Assembly: GCA_903901045.1 (NCBI GenBank)
Contig: CAIUPP010000075.1
Location: forward strand, 1 to 64,000
DNA length: 64,000 bases
Reading direction: 5' to 3'
From: an uncultured Planctomycetota bacterium
GTDB lineage: Bacteria; Planctomycetota; Brocadiia; CAIUPP01
Both the position numbers and the translations under genes were made by a program. How positions within the stretch are numbered: position 1 is the first letter of the stretch; the number at the start of each line of letters is the position of its first letter. Below the pieces are notes generated by a model. That model was not told the DNA's origin. It saw only the letters and a program-made list of their open reading frames with translations, and ran no database searches. This document shows positions 54,194 through 61,620 of this stretch, one piece after another.

Positions 54194-55555
54194 TTAGAAA
54201 TTATCTATCCCGTTGCCTACGTCGAACATATGCCAGAGGTCCCCGCCGCACTTGAGATTCTGGCCGCCGGTGCCATCCAGCTTGGTCCACCGGGTAATGC
54301 CGTTGAACGCCGAAGTGCGCGCGATGGTCTCATCCTCGGCCCAGCCGAGACGGGCTTCAATCGCGCTCCCCAACGGGCACTGCCACCACATGATCTGTCC
54401 CTGCGGATCGCCAAACCACTTCGCGCTCCAGTCGCCGTAGAGCACATTGTAGCCGTCCCGGTGAGCGTAAAGCCCCATGCCGGGCAGCGGGATGGTCACG
54501 GCGGCGTTGCTCGTCGGATTATCGACGTCGTTCGGCTGGGAGAAGGAGTCGCTGACCAGCGAGCGTCCCCCCAGAAGTTTCTGCGTCTTGAACGGCGCGC
54601 AGCCCGCCGACGTGCGCGTTCCCGGCTTGGTGTCCTTCATGAGCACTTCCGTAATCAGCTCCGATCCGGTGCTCCAGCCGTTTGAGATCGCGCAGGGCAC
54701 GTCGCGATAGTTGTAGTTCGACTGCGTCACGAGGAACTCGCCCGGGCAGTCCGCCCACAAGGTCCGGTGAGTTGTAGCGTACGCGTCAACCCAGGTGGAA
54801 AGAGTGGACAGGACGGGATGCGAAAGCGAGAACGCGTCGAACCCGCCTGCCTTCTTCAACGCCCCCAGGGTGTGCAGGCTGGAGGTCTGTCCGCCCACTT
54901 TCCCGGAAACATCGGCGTCGCTCGGCATGTTGTCGCCGGCGGAAGGACAGAAGTAGCTGCGCGCGTCGCCCAGATACCCGCCGGCCAGCAAGTAGCCCAG
55001 CCCGACAGGCGCCTGAGCGAGGCTGCGATCCGCCGGGAGCCCCATGACGTAGGCATCGACGCCCGGGGTGGTCGGCACCGTCGTAGCCACAGGGGTCGGA
55101 CCCCACGCGCCACAGTAGATGGTGCGGTAGCGAAGAAGCGGGAGCCGGTTGCCGAACGAATCGGTGATCACCGTCCCACCCCACATCAGCACGCCTTGCA
55201 CGGGCCCCGTCCCCGTCCGAATCGTCTGGTTGAGCTTGGTATCGACCACCAGGCCCGCGTCGGTCGGGAACTGTCCGAGGTAGTAAGGCCCGGTCGCCAG
55301 ATTGCCCCATGCCGCCGGGAAGTACGCCCCGCCCGCAGCCGCCCACGTCGGAAGATACCCGGAGTAGTCGCTGCAGTAGCTTTCCAATCCCCTGCTGAAC
55401 TGGCTCAGGTTGTTCAGGCACGCTGTCCGGCGCGCCTTTTCACGCGCTGCCGCAAGAGCCGGCAGGAGCATTCCGGCCAGTATTGCAATGATTGCGATGA
55501 CCACTAGCAATTCAATCAACGTAAACGCCGACAGCCACGTCCTGAATTTCATCAT
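54194..55555 (-). CDS. Pseudopilin-like protein, prepilin N-terminus and H-X9-D motif (module B)
   Basis: 453 residues. The prepilin leader and core [18 protein letters not shown] are identical to those of the modules A and C proteins, again with Ala at -1 and Glu at +5, followed by [18 protein letters not shown]. The globular part (about 60-440) differs widely from its paralogues except near the end, where [17 protein letters not shown] holds the H-X9-D motif, and FDVGNGID closes the protein. The variable middle suggests ligand specificity lies there. Tandem ATGs (55555 and 55552) leave a one-residue ambiguity. It is 92 bp after the LacI gene and 90 bp before the first hydrolase. Confidence 0.88.
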   Translation of the reverse strand: MMKFRTWLSAFTLIELLVVIAIIAILAGMLLPALAAAREKARRTACLNNLSQFSRGLESYCSDYSGYLPTWAAAGGAYFPAAWGNLATGPYYLGQFPTDAGLVVDTKLNQTIRTGTGPVQGVLMWGGTVITDSFGNRLPLLRYRTIYCGAWGPTPVATTVPTTPGVDAYVMGLPADRSLAQAPVGLGYLLAGGYLGDARSYFCPSAGDNMPSDADVSGKVGGQTSSLHTLGALKKAGGFDAFSLSHPVLSTLSTWVDAYATTHRTLWADCPGEFLVTQSNYNYRDVPCAISNGWSTGSELITEVLMKDTKPGTRTSAGCAPFKTQKLLGGRSLVSDSFSQPNDVDNPTSNAAVTIPLPGMGLYAHRDGYNVLYGDWSAKWFGDPQGQIMWWQCPLGSAIEARLGWAEDETIARTSAFNGITRWTKLDGTGGQNLKCGGDLWHMFDVGNGIDNF

Positions 55556-55647
55556 GGCACACCTCCTTATCTAATACCCAGCCTGGACCTGACCCCGCTA
55601 TTAAGCCCGCCCCTTCACTCGCCGAGGCGATTTCCTCCTAATTAAAA

Positions 55648-56727
55648 CTAGACCCGGATAGCATCCGCAGCAACCACCGGCGACGGTTCGCGCCGCTTGG
55701 CGCCCGTGGACTCGCGGACAACCAAATCAGGCAGCAGCGTCACGGCGCGCGGCTCACCGGTCTCTTCCCGCAACCGTCTCCTCAGCATACTCCAGAGCAG
55801 TTCCACCATCTCATCCACCGGCCCGCGAACGCTGGTCAACGCCGGACGGGCGAAGCGCGCGTGGTCGGTGTCGTCATACCCGCTCACGGCCACATCCTCA
55901 GGAACCCGCAGCCCCCGGTTGAACAGACAGTTCATAGCCGCCAGGGCAATCACGTCGTTCGCCGCCAGGACCATGTCCACCTTCAGGCCCCCCGCCAGCG
56001 CGCGGTCGAACGCCGCATAGGCGGCCTGATAGAGGGGATAGCCATGCGAGAGGCTATCGGGGTAGCCTACCTTGGCCACAAGTTCCATTCCCCACTGCTG
56101 CAGCGTCCTCTCCAGAGAACGGAATTTCGCGGAGTTTGGCAGGTCGTTCAACTCCGGCGCATACCCCAGGACGCACACCCGCCGCCGTCCGCACTCGTGA
56201 GCGTGATCCACCAGCAGGCGCACCCCGTGCGCCTGGTCCAGCATGACGACATCCGCCACGGAGGGGTGCGGGTCGTTGAAAGACACCACGGGAATCCCGA
56301 GCCCCTTGAGTTGGACGCACAGTTGTCTTGTTTCCTCCTCGGGAGCGTTGGGAAACAACATCATCCCCCGCCAATGCTGCTCCAGGGCGCTGTTCAGGAG
56401 CATGCCACTTTCGGAACGCTGGTAGTTCACACGCACCAGCCGCATGCCGTCCGCCCTGGCGAGCGCTTCGATCCGGGCCAACGCATCTTCCATGGGCGTC
56501 ATTTCGGCAATGGGGGCCGTGGCGAGAGCGACGATGTTGGTCTGCCCCATCGAGAGGGATCGGGCGTGATGGTTGGGCACATAATTATGGCGCTTGGCCG
56601 CGCGTTCCACCTGCACGCGGATATCCGGGCGCACCCCGCTGAGGTTGCGCAACGCCCGCGACACGGTGCTGGTGGAAACCCCCACCTCCCGGGCCAAGTC
56701 AGTTAGCATGACACGCTTGGTAGCCAT
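55648..56727 (-). CDS. LacI-family transcriptional regulator (module B)
   Basis: 359 residues: HTH DLAREVGVSTSTVSRALRNL (about 10-29), hinge NYVPNHHARSLSMGQTN, and an effector domain ending GYDDTDHARFARPALTSVRG. It is clearly the closest relative of the regulator at 8816 along the whole length, so the modules A and B regulators arose by duplication, and their operators are correspondingly alike. It should repress its own promoter and the seven-gene minus cluster down to 44617, unless internal promoters exist. The gap 56728-56997 holds only its promoter and operators plus a short hairpin at 56875-56896. Confidence 0.93.
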   Translation of the reverse strand: MATKRVMLTDLAREVGVSTSTVSRALRNLSGVRPDIRVQVERAAKRHNYVPNHHARSLSMGQTNIVALATAPIAEMTPMEDALARIEALARADGMRLVRVNYQRSESGMLLNSALEQHWRGMMLFPNAPEEETRQLCVQLKGLGIPVVSFNDPHPSVADVVMLDQAHGVRLLVDHAHECGRRRVCVLGYAPELNDLPNSAKFRSLERTLQQWGMELVAKVGYPDSLSHGYPLYQAAYAAFDRALAGGLKVDMVLAANDVIALAAMNCLFNRGLRVPEDVAVSGYDDTDHARFARPALTSVRGPVDEMVELLWSMLRRRLREETGEPRAVTLLPDLVVRESTGAKRREPSPVVAADAIRV

Positions 56728-56730
56728 GAC

Positions 56731-56745
56731 TGCAACCGCTTTGCA
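56731..56745. promoter_or_regulatory. Candidate proximal LacI operator (module B)
   Basis: TGCAACCGCTTTGCA, 3 bp outside the lacI start codon. Its centre is about 66 bp from the distal operator, the same spacing as in module A, which would allow DNA looping. Confidence 0.6.
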
Positions 56746-56797
56746 CTAAAGTTAGCGCCACGGCAGTCTGCGACCGGCATTCCCAACACTTCTCGTA

Positions 56798-56811
56798 TGC
56801 AACCGCTTGCA
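56798..56811. promoter_or_regulatory. Candidate LacI operator (module B)
   Basis: TGCAACCGCTTGCA, differing from the module A site at one base. It lies 14 bp downstream of the lacI -10 hexamer, as in modules A and C. Confidence 0.72.
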
Positions 56812-56825
56812 GTTTCACTACCGTA

Positions 56826-56854
56826 ATTATAGTGTTCAATCGACTCCTCCGCAA
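56826..56854 (-). promoter_or_regulatory. Promoter of the module B lacI gene
   Basis: On the minus strand TTGCGG (56849-56854), a 17-bp spacer and TATAAT (56826-56831), the same design as at 9999-10027. Confidence 0.72.
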
Positions 56855-56997
56855 GGAATTTTCAGGATTTTTATTTCCCCGGGATACCACGGGGAAGACC
56901 GGTACGGCATAACCTGTTGCAGCCCAATGAGACAGGGCAGTTGTCCCAGGGGTGAATTGGGAAGATGCCCCTTTTATGACCAGTTGCAAGCGTGCAG

Positions 56998-57999
56998 CTA
57001 GCCCTGTTTCTCATAAACCGCCACGTCAATAAATGCCCGCTTTGCCGGAGATTTCGGCGCCCATCGCGCAAGCAGCGCCGTCTGGCGGAATCCGGCCCCC
57101 CGCAACGCCCGCTCCTTTTCCGTCCAGCCCGCGTCCGCATAGGCGATAAAATGGCCGCCGGAAGGCAGTGGCAGAGCAGCGAGCAGGTCCCCTACCCGGT
57201 CCCAGAAATCGGGATGGCAGAAGAGATCCACCAGCCGCAACTCCGCCCAGATCGGGTGATTGCCGACCGCGGCGAAACCGACCGGGGCGCCGCTTTGCCT
57301 GCTTCGCAGGAGGAACGCGCCTGGCGTCTTCCCTTCGACCGGCAGGCGTTCGTCATACAACAACCTCAAGATGTATCCATCGCCGTCGCTGCGCTCGATC
57401 ATTCCCAGCCGGGCGAAGCGAACCTGACCCTGGAAGCCGCCGGCGCACAGCGGCGCGAGAATGGGCCATTGCGCCAGCGTCAACGGCTCTATCCCGGTCG
57501 CCGCGGGCGCAAACCAGGCGGCCTCGAACTCCTCCCGCGTTGCGGCGTAGTACTCCATGTAACCGGAGTTCTCTTCGAGTCCATGAAACCCATGCCGGGC
57601 ATAGATTCGATAGGCCGGGCTCTCGAAGCCGGTGCCGAGGAAGAGCGCCTTGCCGCCGTGCGCGCGAAAGTGCTCCATCTGGAGGCCCATCAATTTGTCG
57701 CACGCCCCTTTGCGGCGATCCTCAGGCCGCGTGAAGACATGGCCGAGCACTCCCACGCCATCGACCTCGCTCGTCATGATGTTCGAGAAGGGAATGCCAT
57801 TGCGATGGAGGACGTAGAAGCGTGCGTCGACCCCCGCCGGCTTCCCGAGAACCTCCAAGTTGCCCCAGTTCCACGGCTCTCCCTTGTGCCCGAGCAGCCC
57901 CATGAGGGGAGCGGTCCACACCGGGTCCGGCGCGAAGAGGACCGCCGCCTCCACGCGCTCCCCGCTGTCCAGCACCACCGCGCCAATATCTTCCTGCAT
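56998..57999 (-). CDS. GNAT-family N-acetyltransferase
   Basis: 333 residues from ATG 57999, which has GAGGAG and AAAGG upstream. The N-terminal GNAT fold (about 10-155) includes the acetyl-CoA loop HVFTRPEDRRKGAC (87-100) and ESPAYRIYARHGFHGLE (about 126-142), the usual last helix and strand. Residues 165-333 form a second, degenerate GNAT-like half (ILRLLYDERLPVEG, AFLLRSRQSGAPVGFAAVG). There is no signal peptide. It is the last gene of module C, 57 bp after the amidohydrolase. The acceptor is unknown; an amino sugar or other small amine would fit. Confidence 0.8.
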   Translation of the reverse strand: MQEDIGAVVLDSGERVEAAVLFAPDPVWTAPLMGLLGHKGEPWNWGNLEVLGKPAGVDARFYVLHRNGIPFSNIMTSEVDGVGVLGHVFTRPEDRRKGACDKLMGLQMEHFRAHGGKALFLGTGFESPAYRIYARHGFHGLEENSGYMEYYAATREEFEAAWFAPAATGIEPLTLAQWPILAPLCAGGFQGQVRFARLGMIERSDGDGYILRLLYDERLPVEGKTPGAFLLRSRQSGAPVGFAAVGNHPIWAELRLVDLFCHPDFWDRVGDLLAALPLPSGGHFIAYADAGWTEKERALRGAGFRQTALLARWAPKSPAKRAFIDVAVYEKQG

Positions 58000-58056
58000 C
58001 GCCTTTCTTCTCCTCAACCCTGGATGATTCGCCGGCCGCTCCGACGCCGCGCGGCC

Positions 58057-58869
58057 CTATGCGGGCAGGATCTTCCGCGCGTTCTCCCGCAGAACCTCCC
58101 TGGCCTTGCCCCCCCACTGATACGACCTCCCGGCGCGCTGAAAGAAGTCCTCGATGAACTGCGCGCCTCGAACAGGGTCCTCCATGCCCGGCCGACCGTA
58201 GCAGGAGTCGGTGGCAAACATCATCCGGTCGCAAACAGTCTCGACCGCATCGCCCGGAACTTGGCACCGCCGGTCGAGGTGGTCGATCAGCCAGCGGTAA
58301 TCCACGAAACCGCAGAGCGAGCAGTAGATTTTCGGATAGTAGAACAGCGACTCGAACAACTCGTTGAGCCAGGGGAAGCCCATGTGTCCCTGAATCAGCG
58401 GCAGTTCCGGGAATGCGGCAGCGATCCCGTCCAGCATCGAGGGGCGCATGTTCGTCGGCCCAAGAGACTGCGCCGGGGTCATCTCCTCGCGCGTGTTCTT
58501 CAGAATGATGCCGACGTGGAAGAGAATCGGCATCTTGAGGATGGCGGCGCGCTCGTATATCGCATAATAAGCGGGGTCGTCGTAGGGCTTCAGCGGCCGA
58601 ATGGCCTTCAGGCCGACAAACCCCTTTTCCTTCATCCGGTCCACTTGTTCCGGTCCCTGCGCAAAGTTGATGTATCCGAACGGAATGAAGAATCCCGGGT
58701 ACCGCCGCGCCACCTCCAGCATCTCCTCCTCGGATGCCAGATCTTTCAGGTCGCTCCCTCGGTAGTAGGAAACCTGCATGAGCCAGACCTGCTCGATCTT
58801 GCCGGATTCCGCCAGCGCGTCGAGCCCCTGGGGTTTCGACCAGAGATGGGCGTGAGTATCGATGAACAT
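58057..58869 (-). CDS. Amidohydrolase-2 family metal-dependent hydrolase
   Basis: 270 residues from ATG 58869, where the family metal motif MFIDTHAHLW (His6, His8) opens the protein and GAGGGAA precedes it; the longer open frame to 58989 encodes nothing family-like. IPFGYINF, PILFHVGIIL (His about 140), LIQGHMGFPW (His about 178) and MMFATDSCYG (Asp about 228) complete the metal and catalytic set of amidohydrolase-2 TIM barrels, which hydrolyse or decarboxylate small ring compounds and sugar lactones. Cytoplasmic. With its GNAT neighbour it gives module C a metabolic tail in place of secreted hydrolases. Confidence 0.85.
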   Translation of the reverse strand: MFIDTHAHLWSKPQGLDALAESGKIEQVWLMQVSYYRGSDLKDLASEEEMLEVARRYPGFFIPFGYINFAQGPEQVDRMKEKGFVGLKAIRPLKPYDDPAYYAIYERAAILKMPILFHVGIILKNTREEMTPAQSLGPTNMRPSMLDGIAAAFPELPLIQGHMGFPWLNELFESLFYYPKIYCSLCGFVDYRWLIDHLDRRCQVPGDAVETVCDRMMFATDSCYGRPGMEDPVRGAQFIEDFFQRAGRSYQWGGKAREVLRENARKILPA

Positions 58870-58985
58870 CTTGTTCCCTCTTTCCTGCGTGGCCATGTCC
58901 GCGACGGTATCAGGAACGCGGCTGCCGGGGTGGGCGCCCCGGCAGCCGGTGGTTTGCGCGCTGAATCGCCGCTGGACTGAATCGC

Positions 58986-60260
58986 TCACCTGCCGCGCAC
59001 GGAGTTTACATCAATCCCGTTGGCCATGTCGAATCCGTGCCAGATATCCGGAAAGTGCGAGGCATCCGAGCTGAACGAGGGCTCCGTCGCGTCCGCCGGC
59101 AGGTTCGAGCAGAACCCGCCCAGCGTGCATCCGTTGGCGTCCACACCGACGTAGCTGACCCAGACCTGGGGAGACGTATCCCACATGACCTTCTGCTGAG
59201 GGTCTCCGAACCACTTGGCCGTCGCATCGCCATACAGCACGTTGTACCCGTCGCGGTGGCCGAACCAGCCGTCGCCGGGCATATTGGCAATAGCTGCCAC
59301 CCACGGGTTGTTCGCGCGCTCGTAGCCGTCCACCACAATCGCGCGCCCCGCAAGCAGCTTGCGCGTCTTGAAGAAGGGCAGTTGCGGATCGTGCCAGACC
59401 CCCGGCTTCGTCCACGGCACCTGAAGCTTGTGCCCCTTGAAGAACGCGCTGGCGGGATTGGCGTCCATCACCGCCACTTCCTGAACGTAGACCCCCGCGC
59501 CGCGATAGGCGTACGTGGACTCCAGGCGGCGGGAGCTGGCGAACCAGTATGTGGACAACAGCCCCACCGTGGCCCAGTTGCCGTGCGTCAGGATCCGCGA
59601 ATCGGTGCCCCCCGCCTGCTTCACTTCCGCCAGCGTCGTGGCGCCCGAGCGCAGCAGCCCCGAGCCGGCCCACATCTCCTTATTGTAGTAGTTGGCGAAC
59701 AGGTCGTCCGGCATGTTCGTTGAGGTGGGGCAGAAGAAGACGCCCAGGTCCGCCAGGTACCCGCCCGAGGCCAGGAAGCCCAGCCCCTGCGGCGCCATGG
59801 CGAGTTTGCCGACCCCATAAACCGCCGGCCCGGAGGTGAACTGCTCACCCTGCGCAATCACCCGCGGCAGAAAGCGGCTCATGCCGGTCCATGAATTCGG
59901 CGCACCGCCGGCGCCGACCGCCCACGCGTGGACCTGATCATTCGGCGTCGTCCCCTTCGGGTCCTTGTACACTCCGGCATCCTGCGTGGCGCCGTTGCTG
60001 ATCCCCGACTGCCAGGGACCGAAGTTATTCGCCATGTCCCACGTCACGTTGAACGGCATGTAGTCCGAATAATCACTGGTGTAGCTTTCCAGAGCGAGGC
60101 TCATTTGTTTCAGGTTGTTGATGCACGCCGTGCGCCGCGCCTTCTCCCGCGCCGCCGCCAAAGCCGGCAGCAGCATCCCGGCCAGAATAGCGATGATCGC
60201 TATCACCACGAGCAGCTCGATCAAAGTGAACGCAGACAGCCATGTTCGTAAGGACTTCAT
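58986..60260 (-). CDS. Pseudopilin-like protein, prepilin N-terminus and H-X9-D motif (module C)
   Basis: 424 residues from the ATG with GGAGGAG 4-10 bp upstream; a start at 60320 would displace the prepilin leader. The first 50 residues ([18 protein letters not shown] and [18 protein letters not shown]) match modules A and B almost exactly. Near the end [17 protein letters not shown] carries H-X9-D followed by Ala, and [10 protein letters not shown] is the closing block. The middle is poorly conserved. It lies 115 bp after its LacI gene and 117 bp before the amidohydrolase. Confidence 0.88.
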   Translation of the reverse strand: MKSLRTWLSAFTLIELLVVIAIIAILAGMLLPALAAAREKARRTACINNLKQMSLALESYTSDYSDYMPFNVTWDMANNFGPWQSGISNGATQDAGVYKDPKGTTPNDQVHAWAVGAGGAPNSWTGMSRFLPRVIAQGEQFTSGPAVYGVGKLAMAPQGLGFLASGGYLADLGVFFCPTSTNMPDDLFANYYNKEMWAGSGLLRSGATTLAEVKQAGGTDSRILTHGNWATVGLLSTYWFASSRRLESTYAYRGAGVYVQEVAVMDANPASAFFKGHKLQVPWTKPGVWHDPQLPFFKTRKLLAGRAIVVDGYERANNPWVAAIANMPGDGWFGHRDGYNVLYGDATAKWFGDPQQKVMWDTSPQVWVSYVGVDANGCTLGGFCSNLPADATEPSFSSDASHFPDIWHGFDMANGIDVNSVRGR

Positions 60261-60374
60261 CGGCTCCTCCTTTATCAGATCGCTCCGAAACCCGATCCCG
60301 TTACCCCCGCGCAGGCGCACCGGTCCCGCGCCAGGCCCACATCGGACGCCCTTGTCGGCTCTTCCTTTCCTGCT

Positions 60375-61439
60375 CTAACGTTCCGTGGATTGACGCACGA
60401 CCAACGACGGCAGCACCAGCATCGACTGCGGCTCTCCGCCCTCGCCCGCAAGTCGGCGTTTGAGCAGGTTCCAGCCCAACTCAACCATTTCATCGATCGC
60501 CAGCCGGACGGTGGTCAGCGACGGGCGCACATAGCGCGACCATTCCGCGTCGTCAAACCCCGTCACCGCCACGTCCTGGGGGACGCGCAGCCCGCGATCG
60601 ATCAGGCAGTTGATCGCCGCCACGGCCATCGTGTCGTTAGCGGCCATCAACAGGTCCGGACGCAGCGCGCGCGCCTGAGGCGTGTTCATCGCATCGCAGG
60701 CGGCGACGTAAAGTTCCGGCCCCAGCTCAACGCTCTTGGCCACTCCGATCAGGCCAGCCAGTTCCATGCCGCGCCTTTGCAGTTCAATTTCAAGGAAGCA
60801 GTACTTCGGGGAGTTGGCCAGAACGGCGATCTCCTCTGTCGCGGCCATCACGGCAACGGTCCGGACCCCGCGTTGCGCCGCGTGGTCGAGGATCAGGCGG
60901 ACGCCGTGCGCCCGGTCGAACGTCACGTAATCCAGCCCCGCCCAGTTCGGCGGCGAGAGCACGACGCTGGGAATGCCGTACTTGGCCAGCGTCGCGATGA
61001 GCTTCCGGGTGACGTCCTCCGGCGCATTCGGAAAAATGAGCGCGCCGTCCCAATGCTGCTCCAGGGCGATCTCGACGACCTTGTCGGATTCCCCCGCTTC
61101 GTAGCGGAAATGAATGAGGCGGCGGTTCTCCGCATGGATCAGCGACTCGATCCGGGCCACCCCGGTGAGGTGAGGCGCCATCACCGTCACAGGCGGCGTG
61201 ACAAGGCCGATGAGGTTCGTGCGCCCAAGCGCCAGAGACCTCGCCTGCAGATTGGGCACATAGTTGAGCTTCCTGGCGGCGCGCAAGACGCGCGTCCGCA
61301 CGTCGGGGCTGACTCCGTACTCATCTCGAACGGCGCGGGAGACGGTGCTCAACGAAACGCCCGCCTCCTTCGCGACGCCGTCAAGGGTTATGCGCTCAGC
61401 CCCGCGCTTTAGGGAGCGTTCTCTACCCGCACTGGCCAT
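60375..61439 (-). CDS. LacI-family transcriptional regulator (module C)
   Basis: 354 residues. HTH LDGVAKEAGVSLSTVSRAVR (about 19-38), hinge NYVPNLQARSLALGRTN, effector domain ending GFDDAEWSRYVRPSLTTVR. It is more distant from the modules A and B regulators than they are from each other, and its operator differs in one half-site accordingly. A candidate operator at 61477-61490 lies between its start and the divergent LamG-DUF6067 gene, so it probably controls both directions. Confidence 0.92.
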   Translation of the reverse strand: MASAGRERSLKRGAERITLDGVAKEAGVSLSTVSRAVRDEYGVSPDVRTRVLRAARKLNYVPNLQARSLALGRTNLIGLVTPPVTVMAPHLTGVARIESLIHAENRRLIHFRYEAGESDKVVEIALEQHWDGALIFPNAPEDVTRKLIATLAKYGIPSVVLSPPNWAGLDYVTFDRAHGVRLILDHAAQRGVRTVAVMAATEEIAVLANSPKYCFLEIELQRRGMELAGLIGVAKSVELGPELYVAACDAMNTPQARALRPDLLMAANDTMAVAAINCLIDRGLRVPQDVAVTGFDDAEWSRYVRPSLTTVRLAIDEMVELGWNLLKRRLAGEGGEPQSMLVLPSLVVRQSTER

Positions 61440-61476
61440 ACTTCTCGCCTGTCCTTGCTATCATGCCATATTTTGT

Positions 61477-61490
61477 TGGTAGCGCTTGCA
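61477..61490. promoter_or_regulatory. Candidate LacI operator (module C), shared by two promoters
   Basis: TGGTAGCGCTTGCA with a central GCGC palindrome; the wider TTGGTA...TACCAA arms span 61476-61497. It is 14 bp downstream of the lacI -10 hexamer and overlaps the -35 box of the plus-strand promoter. Confidence 0.65.
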
Positions 61491-61514
61491 ATACCAATGC
61501 CATATTTATATAAT
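61486..61514 (+). promoter_or_regulatory. Promoter of the divergent LamG-DUF6067 gene
   Basis: TTGCAA (61486-61491), a 17-bp spacer and a consensus TATAAT (61509-61514). Its -35 lies inside the operator, and its -10 overlaps that of the lacI promoter. Confidence 0.68.
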
Positions 61515-61533
61515 GCCGCCGTCTGAAAAGCAA
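61505..61533 (-). promoter_or_regulatory. Promoter of the module C lacI gene
   Basis: On the minus strand TTGCTT (61528-61533), a 17-bp spacer and TATAAA (61505-61510). Confidence 0.62.
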
Positions 61534-61553
61534 GGGGCAATTCCCCTTTTTTT
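61532..61553 (+). terminator. Intrinsic terminator-like hairpin in the leader of the 61621 gene
   Basis: AAGGGG, a 5-nt loop, CCCCTT, continuing into a run of seven T ending at 61553. It would form within the first 35 nt of the transcript predicted from 61486-61514, so it may be a conditional attenuator. Confidence 0.55.
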
Positions 61554-61620
61554 GGCGCGCATTGACTTGCCCGGGCTTGGCGTACGGCCTGCAAACAGCT
61601 TCTTTCTCGGGAGGTTCATG

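Noticed and set aside
56875-56896. TTCCCC/GGGGAA hairpin as a terminator of the GNAT gene
   Set aside because: It is over 100 bp past the stop codon and is followed by A rather than T on the transcribed strand.
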